Assembly (NCBI GenBank): GCA_013396635.1
Contig: WBMW01005075.1
Location: forward strand, 1-64,000
Length of the DNA: 64,000 bases
DNA from: Penelope pileata
Lineage: Eukaryota > Chordata > Aves > Galliformes > Cracidae
Direction of reading: 5' to 3'
Part shown: in pieces, positions 39,280 to 51,200 of the stretch
How positions within the stretch are numbered: position 1 is the first letter of the stretch
Layout of the letters: every line of letters begins with the position of its first letter
Position numbers and translations under genes: made by a program
The notes under the pieces: generated by a model
The model's database searches: none
Seen by the model: only the letters and a program-made list of their open reading frames with translations
Told to the model about the DNA's origin: nothing

Positions 39280-39460
39280 GAATTTGAGGAAGCTGCCAAC
39301 CCTGTTCTGAGGTGCTGCAGCTGCACTCTGAGCACGGCTCCCAGCACCTCACTGTCAGCATCCTCTCGCTGCCTCTGCCCTGTGGGTGCTCTGCCCAGGT
39401 GCGAGGCTGCTGTGCACCAGCAGAGCTCTGCAACGAGGCCTTCACATGGCAGCATTCACT
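39280..39460. other. GC-rich patch upstream of the candidate exon
   Basis: About 180 bases clearly richer in G and C than the region around them, with CTGCAG and GCTCTGC-like motifs. A long minus-strand frame (39445-39104) runs through it and through the 52-base exon in a different frame, which is probably chance. No family recognised. Confidence 0.25.
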
Positions 39461-39917
39461 CCTGGGGGAAGAACAATGAATCCTAACTACACTGAGAACT
39501 GGAGCCTCAGCCCCTCAATTTAGTTGCTCCCTAGAGTGCCTCACACTTGCAGCTATGAACTAATCGAGCTAAAAAGGCAGAGGGAGAGAGGCTGTCATTT
39601 CTATTTTTGAATACAAAGGAGGCAGTCAGGTATCATCAAGATGAAGGCTAGCAAGACTGACACAGACAGGATTTATGTCTAACAACCATGTTGGGTAAGG
39701 AAGCCACAGGTCACTGCAGGCTTCTTCCAGCAGATTTGTAGGATATGTTTTTGAGCAAGAAAAGCAGGCTCGAGTACTCTATCTCATTAAACTCTCTAAT
39801 CCCAAGACCAGCCCATTTCAAAAGTAGAATCAGATTTTTTTGTACAATCTTTGAAATTCTCTTTCATCATAAAGAGGAAAACATAGTATCTCATGAAAAC
39901 TTGGTAAAATCCTTTAC

Positions 39918-40160
39918 CTCTTTCTCACAGCATGCAGCAAGCACCAAACAGAACTCAATGTAGTTCTTAGTTTATTTTTAGAATCCAAAAATGAAGTATC
40001 ACCAGGGTTCCCAATTACTTGTCTAATACATTTTTTAAAAGCAGGCTCAGACAGTAAGCCTGTGCTTACAAGCAAGCACATTTTACATTCAGAAAAGTTC
40101 AAAAGAAATTCAGAGAAACTGCCAGGAGTCGCTAACAGTTCCTTTGACACTGAAGAACTT
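39918..40160 (-). CDS. putative internal exon of the unidentified minus-strand gene
   Basis: The minus-strand frame is open for about 80 codons and runs into a good donor (AAAGAG/gtaaag at 39917). It reads SSSVSKELLATPGSF, then SEFLLNFSECKMCLLVSTGL, then SEPAFKKCIRQVIGNPGDTS, then NKLRTTLSSVWCLLHAVRK and two more bases. Those two bases fit the one-base start of the exon at 39202. The upper end is uncertain: AGs near 40150-40170 lack a good pyrimidine tract, while a strong T-rich acceptor lies higher, near 40213, in another frame. A second open frame covers the first half, so chance is not excluded. Confidence 0.33.
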
Positions 40161-40218
40161 TTCTTCATTAGGCATTCTCATGAAGTCATGTGGTGTTTTA
40201 ACGGGCAGACTCTACACC

Positions 40219-40237
40219 AAAAAAAAAAAAAAAAAAA
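40219..40237. repeat. A19 homopolymer
   Basis: Nineteen A on the plus strand, seen as T19 on the minus strand, where it could serve as a pyrimidine tract for an acceptor near 40213. It is not attached to a recognised retroelement. Confidence 0.75.
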
Positions 40238-40619
40238 GGCTGGCTTTAGTTAGTCGAGGCTAAACGCCTGAACTCCTATATTGTGGAGGTATATTTTAGA
40301 TCACTGAAATGAATGCTTTAAAAATAGGGACTTGATAAGTCCCACAATACCAGACTGCACAGATGCCAGTAACTAAGACAGAAAAGAGCAAGTTTTGTGC
40401 AAAACACTGAGAGTTTTACTCAGTGAGCTTACAGTGTGGAAGGAAACTATTGGACTAGAACAAGATTAAGAGTAGACACACCCACAAACCATTCTGAGAA
40501 TTGACCTTATAATAAAAAAAAGGAACAAAAAAGTGGATCACAGTAATGAAACTTGATACTGGTTAAAAGCAAAATTGGAACCTCTGTCAATACAGAGGCA
40601 GAAAAGAACACCATATTGC

Positions 40620-41290
40620 AAGAGCTGAATTGTCTTGGAAGACCAAAGTGATAGCAATGACAAAATGCAATACCACAAAGTCATGGTCAAGCACTCCGGG
40701 AACAGCAAGAATTTCTCCTGAAAGCTGGAGAATCATCAGCTGGAAATAACAAAGGAGGAGAATGACTTCAACATACTAATCAATTGGGATGCATACAAAC
40801 TATCAGAGAGATGCAGTGTGAAAAAGGCAACTGCAATCTGTGGCTGTATCAAGGGAGGCATTTTCAGCAGAGATGAGAACACATTAAAGTCATTTTACAA
40901 GGAACTGATAAATTTTAAACTGGAATTCTGTGAATTTTCCCGGTCATCTATCTTCAAAAAAACATGAATTCAAGTTGAAGCAGGTACAGGGAAAAGTTAC
41001 TAGAATGACCAGGGAAGCAAAGAGAAGTTAGTACAAAGAGAATACTAAAAGCCTGCTTTAATTAGCCCAGCAAAATGAAGGCTGGGAAGTAATGAGAGTG
41101 CACTCTATAAATAAATCAAGGATGTAAGAAAGGGGAAGGAAAAAACTCTGAAGCTATAGACATCGCTGGCACACAAAGTGGATATTTACAAGCAGTTAGA
41201 AACTGGAACTACTCATCATCAAATTAACAAAATCTTGGAATAGTTTTCACCAAAATCAATAGGGTTAAGAAATGTCACAGGAGCAAGAGG
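40620..41290 (+). mobile_element. ancient CR1-like LINE remnant
   Basis: Plus-strand DNA matches the order of CR1-type ORF2 3' sequence though heavily diverged: GAGAATCATCAGCTGGAAAT near 40729 (before the KDLGVLVDH part), GTGAAAAAGGCAACTGCAAT at 40819 (VKKANA), GTATCAAGGGAGGCATTTTCA near 40847 (GCIRRGI), CAGAGATGAGAACA, and AAACTGGAATTCTGTG near 40918 (the HLEYCV region). Further weak similarity continues to about 41290. Stops and indels are everywhere. It is much older than the other CR1 copies here and may belong to a different CR1/L3-type subfamily. Confidence 0.6.
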
Positions 41291-41294
41291 CATT

Positions 41295-44200
41295 TTTGTG
41301 TGGCATTTCACAATATCATTATCTATAGAAACTGGGCACTACTGATGAAGGCCAGAAGATTCCTGGGAGCCCTATTTTCTACAGGTTTCTCCTTATCAAT
41401 ATTCCAAGCTGAGAAACCACTTTTAGGACTGTCATCCCTTTTACATTTTCTCTTTTCCTATGTGTAGTGAAGAAGCACAGGTCTACATGCAGGCACTTTC
41501 CTATAAAACATCTTCATTCTGATGTACTTCTTAGCTCAGCCAAAGCTAAAGCACTGATGTTTTCTGACATAACCACCAGCATACATAAAGGTGTAAAAGC
41601 GGTTTTGACAGCCTTAAGCAAAAAGTTAGAGTATTTTTAACATCTGCAGTGTATCCCAATACAGCAACACCGAACAGTAACTTTACAGATCATGCTGTTC
41701 TGCGTAATTAACCAGTCTGCCAGTTCTTGATTTCCTCCACCCTTGCATTGCAACCTCCACAGAAAACCGGTAATAAACTAACACCTGTTCCACGCTGCAT
41801 TGTTGAGCAAACTACAACAACTAGTCAACCACTCTAACTACGCTACTTAACATAAGCAACGTCCCAGTATCCTGATCTGCTTACGTAATTGTTTCAATTG
41901 TACTGAAACACATAACTTCGTCAGGTAACATGGCATTAACCACAAACACAAAAACTGTATTTTACCAGTTTTAGCCTTTAAACACTAAAATGTTGATGTG
42001 TTTTAAAAATAATGCTCCCATTTGAATGAAAAGAGTTGCTTAAAAGTAACATCTGAAAAGAGCAAATTTCCTTCAATATTTTTCACCATTAATCAGAACC
42101 AGCCGATCATGCAGATCAACAAAAACCAAACAGTAGCTTGATTAGCCCTACTGCAATCCATCTAACATGTAAATCCAATCGGTCTAATCTATATACTAAA
42201 TGTGCAATATTTAAATGGACCTGCAGTCAGTAATCTAGTAGAATAGCTATTATTTCCAAACACAGTTACAGTAAAATCCAAAATACTGCCCAGAAGCTCC
42301 ATGCTTTTCAAGGAAGAGTATAATACTGTGAAGAGCCATATGTTGTGAAAGATCCACAGCCAGAAATACAGAGCACGCTAGCAATGGTCTTCCTTAGCAA
42401 TAATTCAGTGGTATCTAGCACGATAGTTAAGTTACTCTGGCTAGACTACAAATGTGTATCCAGGAAATCAGGCAATAGGCATGTCCCAAATACCTTGTGT
42501 TCAGATCTCAGGCAATTCTTACACAGCATCTGTAGGAATGTACACATGCAACCTGGAACTGTGGAGAGCCTGGTGGAAGACAAACCTGGTATGCAGATTT
42601 AGAAGCTTGATTATCATGGGGTTTTGTATTGTATATGTGGCTGGTCACACAACCTTAGCTTAAAACACAATCTGCATGGGCCACTAATAAAACCATAAGC
42701 CTCTTCCTGAGATACTACCCATGCCAGACAGAAAGGTCTAGGGATGGGAGGAGGCATTTTCAGTCTGTATGAAAGTAAGATAGCTATATTCCATGTCTAG
42801 TTCTGTATTTGTCCTAAAGTTCACTTAACTTGTGTAATTTTTCTGCAGTTTCAACCACTGCGGTACTGATCAGTTAACAGGGAATTTTCCTTCCAATTCA
42901 CTAAAGCTTGCACCTGGGGATACCGTGCTAACACAATGATCCTCATTATTTCTGTGACTGAAAACTCAGTGTTAGTTTTCATAAACAGTCAGAGACAAAT
43001 TTTGCTTGAGTAGTTACAGTTTCTGCATGTTAATCCCTTTCTAGCTAGGTTTATTTCCTTTCAGTTAAATTCTGTCAGACTGTGGTCTCTGTATCATTGT
43101 ATTCTCAACTTCCAACAAAAAGACCTTGAGTAAGGCATGTCATTCATTTTCAGTAAAACATACCTATTTTCATCTAATACACAGTCCAGTCCTGATGCAT
43201 GTATACAACAAAAATATCTAACGGAAACAGCATGATGATCAGGTAGAGAAAATCAATTGCGAATACCCAGTTGGTACGAGAGAGACTATGACGGTGTAAG
43301 ATGGAAAAGGAATATGCAACTTGCTGCTTTGAGCACGGTGCTCCTAGAGAGAAAAAGAGAGCTGCTGCTCTTTCAGGATCAGGTATACTTAGAAGCCTCT
43401 CTGCATGGGTGATATTGATTTAGAGGCATTCCTTATGTAATGGCCATCTGTAACGTTATAATTAGACCAAGCAGCATACGCGCTGGAGTCCTTTTCAATT
43501 CTATGGGCACACAGCCCTTCATGCGTAACTGGCATATTAGGTGTCTTCAACAGTGACCTCTCCCTTTCAGTTTGCAATTTGTCATTTGAGGCTAAATAGC
43601 ATTCTTTGCTTTAACATATTTTAGTCTTCTTTGAAAGTATACAATAATCTCAGCTGGCACCAATATTTTGACTGGTTCTCTAAAAATCATTCATTTACGT
43701 AAATTACGTAATTATTTCATTTACTTGGTTCACTAATTAGCACTATTAAGGATTTTGTGGCAATAAATGAAGACAAAATAATGACAATTTGAATAAGCAT
43801 GTTTTTCTAAAACTGCCACTCAAAAATTATCTTAAAAAAAACAGTAACGCTATGGATTTTCACTGTAATTTTTCCCGCTGCTGACCTGGGAAAGACATTC
43901 TTGTTGATGTAGAGACCATGTATTATCTTCACAGTAGGGCTTTCTCATTAGTTTTGAAACAGATCAGGAACGGATTTTTTACTTTAATGGCACAGTCTTT
44001 CAAAAAAGAGGAAAATTGAAGAAAATATATAAAACGATACAGCAAACTTTGAAATCAAATGTGACACTGAAAATGTAATAATCCTTTTGAAACTCTTTCC
44101 TTAAATTCTAAGAAAATATGAAGCTTTTGTGGCAAATGACAGAAATAATAAATATACTACTAAAAGAAAATGCATCTTTTTAAATTATAATTTACAAAGG

Positions 44201-46484
44201 AAGAACTACCACAAGGTTAAAACTCATGCTATTACGGGTCTCCTACCTGTGGAAATCAAAGTAGGTACCTACAGTGAGTTAAATCTGAGTATGGATCTGC
44301 ATAGTACCAGCAGTGAGCTTCACCATCCAATAGCGTGTTCCATTTGCCTCAATTTCTCAATGGCTTGAGACTTGTGCAACACAACTATAGGACAGCTTTA
44401 TCTGATCACAGTAGCTGTTAGCATTGTCCAAAGTCATTAATATACAACTAGCAGTGGATTTATAAAGCACAATCTCAAACTAGTTCCCTAAAAATAGATG
44501 TCCACATCCCAAGACGTGGGATTACACTCCATGTGTCATTACAACCAGCACCCTTTTGATAGATTGTCAATCAAAGGTTCTCCTTTCTAAAGTAATTTGT
44601 TATGCCCCAAACCCAGATTCAAAAGAAACCATCAAGAAGTTGTGACAAATTGACTACAGCATGCATCTCCACTGCAAGCTTCTTGCCTTTCCACAGTTCC
44701 TGATCACATACCACCTCATAAATACTATTTCAATACTCAGCTTAAATAAATTACTTATTTCCAGATAAGGGTATGGTGTAAGTAAAATGATAGTGTGTTA
44801 CAAGCACAAGGAATGCACAGCTAAGAGCCATGTTCTCTCAACGGTCTTTTCACCTGTCTTTTAATAACCTTAGAACACTACATACCCAGAAAAAAATTAG
44901 AATGCCTTTTTTCTGCAAGACCAACATGGCTACCTCTGATAAAGCACAAGTCTGAAGTACTGCGAAGGTCATGGCTCAGTATTTAGCCTAAAGTAAAACA
45001 TTTATTAACGCTACTCTTCCTTTGTACTACTCCTCCTTCAGATGGAATAGAGAAGGAAGAAAACTCACCTCAGAAGCAGGGAAGCTGCAGCAAAGAGATA
45101 GTATAAAAGCATGAAACACAGACAGCTGCCCAGAAGAACCCTCCCAGGCATCACCCAAACCACAGCAAGCATCAGAAGTGACCTCACTGTGTCAGGCAGT
45201 TGGCTGGACAGCATGGTGCATCCTAAAACATCTGTCAAGGACTAACCCTCTGGTATAAAGACTTGTGCAATGCTTCTGAGATAGCATAGAATGGAGATCA
45301 ATGGTGTGTTGCAAACAGCATCCACACTTCAGTAATCCTACACCAGCACAATCCTTGACGGAGATGACAGCTGTTTGGCAACCAGTAGCTGAACACAAGA
45401 GTATATTGTACAGTACAAAGAAAAATACAAAACAGATATATTCAATGCTGTTTTCTATTAAAAAAAAAAAAAAACAGTGCATGCAACTAAAATCCAACAA
45501 ATATGAGATTGACAGGAAGCTACCCTAGAATAAAATCCAAAATAAGAACATTAGAAAATCAAAATTACAATCAGGGCTGTACTGAACATTGGATTTTCTT
45601 GCTTTATTTGAGAAAAATATTTTATTCACTGTTAACAAGGGTATTGTGGAGATCAAAGATCTAATCGTAAAAAATACACATCAAACGACCTGCAAAATCA
45701 CCCTTTCTTCTCTCGTTATTGAGCTTATAAAATGTTTTTATTATTTCATTTTTGTTGCAAAACTTTATGAAGCGCTTTCTTTTCCATTCTCCGGATACTG
45801 CGAAAACCTTAAAGCAATGAAAAAGCTTCAGTGGACACAAAACATAGCTGTGTTCTTTCAAACAGAGTTCTGATCTAATTAAGTTGAAATAGCGCAGAAC
45901 ATGCTAAAATAGAAAATGATGAACCTATAACTGTATTTCAGCTGAGCACACTGTAGCAGAGTAATTTTTTTCATACAGCAACCAATGCTTACAGGCATTT
46001 CGAAATTGCTAAAGTAATTGAAAGAAGTAAGTAGGATACAAATGTATGCATTTGCAAAAGGTGGACAGTGAGATAAGAAGCTTAGGTGTGTTGATAAACC
46101 TGTCTGAAAGTAGCTTTGCTTCATACATTGCTTTTTTCTGGAGTCAGTTTTATTTTCTGCTACACTTTGATCAGAAACCAACTTTTAATTGTGCTTAGCA
46201 TATTTTAAACAAGAACATTTTAAATGCACTGTTCTCTTTCATGTTTCTAGTGGTGCTGGATGATAAAGTTAATTTTCTAACACTTTACCACGTGTAGGGA
46301 AGTGACAGCAATGGCTCAAACAAGGAGGAAATGTCTGAAACAGGCAAAAATAAGTGTTCTCTGCTGCACAAAGGTGCAAGTGTGAACAATGGCTCACCAG
46401 ATTAAAACTGTCCCCAAAACTGCAAAATACTTGTCCTGAAATGAATGGATTGTACATGAAGTTTTCTTCACATATACACAGGTC
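41295..46484. other. AT-rich non-coding DNA with weak exon-like signals
   Basis: Apart from an A15 run at 45460-45474 no repeat is recognised. Short open stretches between splice-like sites occur on the minus strand at 42494-42529, 44854-44877 and 45076-45091, and a 63-codon minus-strand frame at 43389-43577. Each is too short or lacks a full splice pair, so none is called. Confidence 0.35.
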
Positions 46485-46486
46485 GC

Positions 46487-47014
46487 TCCAAAACTAATGT
46501 CTCCCATTTATTTCCATGGAAACTACAACAAAGAGTACAATAACATGGATAGAGCAAATTCTCAGCTACAAAACATTACTTTTCAACCCAGTCACCACCA
46601 TTAGCTGTGCATTTTCACCAGCCATGAACAAGAGCTGCATGCGGCACTCGTAACAACCTGCATCAGCGGAGGTGACCGCTATTGCTGTTGTCACTGCTGA
46701 AACACACCACCACCCCTCACTGTGCTCACATCCACTCTTTGGGCTCCATAAGTGTTCAGCAAACGTCAGTGAATGTCAGTGGGTGCCACTTTTTCCACAT
46801 GGAGGAATTCAATTCCACTCCTTTGCTCCATCCACATTCCCATGTCAGACGCCATTGTGTCAGAGTGCCCCTCTGCTGCCATCTGTCACACGGCAACAGC
46901 ATAGAATGGAATACTGGTGGGAAGGTTCAACCTCTGCTGCCATCCCACCAACATCTGTCTCTGACGTCGTGGGCCAATGTCATAAGATAGGCATTACTTT
47001 TGGAGCAGCCCTAA
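46487..47014 (-). mobile_element. non-autonomous mariner-type DNA transposon, second copy in inverse orientation
   Basis: It has the same structure as the copy at 15683, turned around. Inverted repeats begin CACAGGTCGCTCC at the left and TTAGGGCTGCTCC at the right (reverse complement), then AAAAGTAATGCC. TA stands at 46485-46486 and 47015-47016. On the minus strand the transposase end reads ALVHGW, stop, KCTANGGDWVEK, stop (about 46645-46580). The inner part shares long blocks with the first copy, such as the region around CAACCTCTGCTGCC and GCCATTGTGTCAGAGTGCCC. Length is 528 bases; no functional transposase remains. Confidence 0.85.
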
Positions 47015-47016
47015 TA

Positions 47017-47601
47017 GTTCAGTATTTTCCACATGCAGCTCAAACTTACAGTACCTAAGTCCCTTAAATTCAAGGCACTGTTTTACATTTAACAAGATTA
47101 AATCTAATTAAACACAAAATACAAGTAAAAGTAACTAATATGTTGAAGAAACTAGAGCATGGATGGTTGCCAGATTATGAAATCTACATGCATGACCTAT
47201 TCCTACTTGGAAGGAAAATCTCCATTTTTTTTAAGGCTTCGTTTATATTCACTTTTTGAAAAATTCTAATACTTATTTTTCAATTAAGGTTTAAGAAGGT
47301 TGGGAACTACTTTTTTAATATCATCTTGACAGATTATAACGAAGATATTTCTTTCAAAATGATTACCGTATTCTAGTGGAATAGATTTTCATGCATTGAT
47401 TACTTACACTTTAAAATACTTAAGATCATTTTAGATTGGAAATGAAAATAAAATATATAGTTATATAAAACTATGCTGGACTTGGCAAGATTTTATAACT
47501 CTTCAGCTATGTCTTAGTCATCTACTGAACTTCCAGACATCATGATGTTCAACTCTTCAAGCATTTATTGACATACCTTATAAACATTTTCTAATACTTA
47601 C
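47017..47601. other. AT-rich non-coding DNA
   Basis: Nothing recognised between the mariner copy and the next exon candidate. Confidence 0.4.
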
Positions 47602-47667
47602 TTTTCCTTCTTGAAGCAAATCAGTGGTAACATGCAAGCAGAACTTCAGAATAGAAAGTCCCATTTT
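47602..47667 (-). CDS. putative 66-base internal exon of the unidentified minus-strand gene
   Basis: A good acceptor (GTCATTCCCACTTTTAG) on the minus strand is followed by 66 bases and a very strong donor (AAA/gtaagtat). The frame is phase 0 at both ends and reads KMGLSILKFC then LHVTTDLLQEGK. It follows the candidate exon at 48232-48286, which also ends in phase 0. The Leu-rich, charged peptide looks like an alpha-helical repeat of the HEAT/armadillo kind, but this is an impression only. The next exon downstream is not found with certainty before 40.1 kb. Confidence 0.38.
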
Positions 47668-48231
47668 CTAAAAGTGGGAATGACTTAAGTTTAATGGCTT
47701 TTTTACCCACCATTTTCTTCATTCAGGAAAAGATTCATTGTTTTCCAACAAAGTAGTAATCCTCACGAGTAATCGAGTAACAGCAACATGGGTATTGACA
47801 CTCAAAAGAAGCACTGCAAACAAGTACACAAGTTCTCCTACTTCGATCAGGTAATCATGGTGAAGGGATGTCCTTTAGGACAAGTGGGAGAGCGACTTAA
47901 TTCAAAAAAAGCTCACTCCTCTTTTAAAAAAATGAAACATAAGATTATCACCTGAAACCCTGGGAGAAAAAAGCAAATTCAAAAGTTCACATTAAAAATA
48001 CTGAAGCCTGCAGGACTATAAGCACTTCACACATCTGTCTCCTCCAAAAGCACATCTGCATTTGCTACTCCAAGTTACACTGAATCCTAAGTTGCTTGCC
48101 TGGCAAGGTATACAGGATACAAAGACAAATCTCAAATGAGGGAACAATGTTTCAGGATTCTGACCCAATTACTGTTTTTAGAAAAGCTTCCAAACAAAAC
48201 CGGAAGTAAAAGGTCACAGAAGTGAAGTTAC
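47668..48231. other. putative short intron
   Basis: 564 bases between two exon candidates, starting with gtaact (minus strand) and ending in an AG preceded by pyrimidines. No repeat is present. Confidence 0.3.
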
Positions 48232-48286
48232 CTTAGTTCTCAATGTTTGACTACTCTTCAAGTATTTCAAAAATAATTTCTGTACT
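48232..48286 (-). CDS. putative 55-base internal exon of the unidentified minus-strand gene
   Basis: On the minus strand an acceptor (GATGTTATTTCAG) leads into 55 bases ending at a donor (CTAAG/gtaact). One base belongs to a codon begun upstream; the rest reads VQKLFLKYLKSSQTLRTK and ends in phase 0, matching the start of the next exon at 47667. One other frame is closed by a TAG, which limits the choice. It is a basic, helical-looking peptide with no family recognised. The upstream exon supplying the two missing bases was not found. Confidence 0.38.
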
Positions 48287-48289
48287 CTG

Positions 48290-51200
48290 AAATAACATCT
48301 CTTGAAAACCAAAAACACACAGGGGAAATCAGAAATTCCACAGTCAGAAGAAAACAACTGATATTGCAAGTCATTTCAGTATGTGAGGAAAACTACTTGT
48401 CCCTTATCCTTAAAGCATCAACGATGCAGGTGCATCAGCCAGTTATTAAAAGACTTCTGATATAGAACTGTTCTCAGCAAAATAGCACACTTCACCTAGT
48501 CTTGTCCCTACTCTTTAACTGTCGTCACTAGAGAAAGCAGAAACATTTGGTTTCACTTTGTTCCTCTGGTGTAATTTTGCCAGAAATATGTATTTCCAAT
48601 AAAACCTACTATGAAAAATACAGCTTAACCTTTCCTCCCAACTCTGTAACTCATGCTTCACTTATCTGAAAATCTCAGTTTTCTTGACTTGGGTCTTCCT
48701 GCACTTTTTCACAGAATCACAGAATTTTCTTCTCTTTAGAACCATTTGGAGTTGAGATGTTCCTCCATTTAAGCCTTTTACTTTATTGTGCATACCTATT
48801 TATAGACTTAATGTTTCAGTCAATACGAGGGATTAGGATAGAAAATAACTTGTGATCTGTTCCCCTGTGTTTCTTACTGTAGTAAAAAGCAAAGTTGTTC
48901 AGCAATTTGGCAGTCTTGTTGGCTGTGAAGTGTCATTAAGTAAGAGATGGCAAGTTTTATCACGCACCTCTGACTACTAAATTCACAAAACAAACAGAAG
49001 GTTTACCATGGGAGGTAGAGAGATCAGGCAATATCCTCAAGTCACTCTTCCAGTAAAACAGCGTGTGGTTACTAAAATTGCTATGGGAGAATGGGAGTTC
49101 ATCAGAAACACACCGTTCTAGGTGAAAACGTACCTTAACCTTTTACATTATCACTCCTTAAAAAACACAAGGTATGCAAAGGCGGATGCTTGTACACCAG
49201 TAAAAACTAAAACACTAAATATGAAGCAGCATCATGCTAAAATCTTTTATGTACCCTTTGTTGTTAAGCTGTAGTATTACACTAAGGAAAGAAAGTCTCT
49301 GCATGTGTCCTCCAGTAATGCAGTTCAGTTGATTTTAATGCATTATGTGATTGCAGCTGAGGAGGCCGCAGTAAAGGGGTAAACAAGACGACTGTTTTCT
49401 TTTGAGCCAGTAGCATGCAATTATTCCACTCAATGGACTACTCGTATGATTTTGCAGAGGAGTAAAGTTATATTTGGGTATCTGCACAGTGCACACAAAT
49501 TTTGCTTTGACTCCATTTTGTTTTATGGTTCCTTGATATTGAAAGTGTATTAAAAAATAGTCCTTCACTCAGAAAACTTAATTTAACCTAACATTCCACC
49601 ACATTACTCACAGCTTTCCTTAACCATGTATCCTCTTTTCTAATACTTCATGAAACATGGTCTTACTTCCCCTAAGCACCAATTAAAAATCTTCCAGGAG
49701 GTAGAAAAACACTATTTCTCAACAGACAGCTATTACATCACCTCCACAAACACATGTGGATTTCGTACTGTGCTCACAATAATTGCTGCATTGAAGAAGC
49801 CTTATTTCCCTGTTTCATTTCTGCAAAAGGGACAAAACGTGTTCTGGGAATGAATGTAAATGTCAAATATTAAAACCAATGTTCCAAAGACAGGATTCAG
49901 GTTACCCAGGTTATTAGAATTACAAAACCTGGCTTCTCAAAATGCAAATGAATTATTCTAAACTAAATGTAACACCAAGAAGGTAAAAAACCCCACAATT
50001 TTAATTATCCATGAAGACTATTTCTTACTGTTCCCTGTCATATGCCCCACTAGGCCAGCCCTTTAAAGTGGCATGGGTGAAGAGCAGAGGGTATTTGACA
50101 TTTTTACGACTTTTTCAAGGCCACAGGTATCATGGATGTGATATCATAAACCAGGCCAGTACTGGGGTGATGGAACACAAAGAATGAATCAATCCCTTGA
50201 TCACAAAAAATAATAATAGTTAATATAAATAACATACACAGCCCTTTGCTTTCAATAAGCAACCTTTGTTTCAATGATCATGTTAACAGAATTTACCAGC
50301 AGAAATGGAGAAAACTGATCACACTGGTAACAAAGTATCTGGAGTTTCTGACTACAGGGCCCTAGCAAACATGGAAACAAACAACCATGAATCTAAGAGG
50401 AACAATAATGCACAAAAACTTTCACAACATAGAAATATACTATGTACCACTCTTCTCCACATGAAATATTTTCTGTAGCCTTGATAACTCCATGAGAACA
50501 TAAATAAATGATGGAAATAGTAATGAACTATGCCTGGAAAACAAAGACAAGACTATACATTAGGTCAAGCCCAGCCTAAAAACTAGGCCAGTTGCTTGCT
50601 CATGTCAGAAGGCACTGCATTCGCTAGGCGGCTGCCTGCACCGATGGGTAGGTGTGCAACCAGCAAAGAAACGAACACCAGTAATTTCAAGACTAATCCA
50701 GCCCCATCCTTTCTCCACCTCTTCCTTCACTTCTCCAGGCACTCTTTTCTGTAAAACTTGATTTTACATAATATAGCCATATTGAGATGCAAATCTGAAG
50801 TTTCTCTTACACTGTTTTTAACTGTGCCATTAACACCATAATTGTCAGAACTCCCTCACCCACTCACCCACCAGCGTGCTATGTGTACCATATTTGTATT
50901 GCCAAACAAAACACAAAGGAGCAAACTGCAATAATAAAGCATAGACCTGCACAGTGGTTACAGCACAAAACTAAAGACAATAAAAGGATGTCTGGGTTTC
51001 TTCCCTTGAGTTCTTGACAGCATTTCAGTTGTACTTATTTTATGTTTCAAAGTATCTGATAGCATTAAATAGTTCAGATTGCATCAAATGTTATGACACA
51101 AGTTAGGAATACCCTTGTTCCTCTCTACTGAGAAGAATTAAGACATCCTGCATCCCAGCAGACAGTGCTTGGATGCTGTTGCTGAATTTACCATCAAATT

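Noticed and set aside
42494..42529. 36-base minus-strand open stretch between an acceptor-like and a donor-like site (MLCKNCLRSEHK)
   Set aside because: Donor gtattt is weak, the peptide is short, and in AT-rich DNA such pairs arise often by chance. Its end phase does not connect to the next called exon.
43389..43577. 63-codon minus-strand open frame with protein-like composition
   Set aside because: It ends in a stop without polyadenylation context and has no donor, so it does not fit an internal exon; no family recognised.
44854..44877. 24-base minus-strand stretch (CSKVIKRQ) with splice-like borders
   Set aside because: Too short to judge, and the donor gtgaaa is only moderate. It would fit in phase after 47602 but has no further support.
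45076..45091. 16-base segment between a very strong minus-strand acceptor and a gtgagt donor
   Set aside because: Splice sites are good, but the phase 0 reading required by the exon at 47602 hits a stop; kept only as a curiosity.
48711..48740. TCACAGAATCACAGAAT, like the start of a CR1 tail
   Set aside because: Similarity ends after about 25 bases, so it cannot be told from chance.
49335..49568. 77-codon minus-strand open frame
   Set aside because: A possible acceptor exists, but no donor follows before the stop, and the composition is not convincing.
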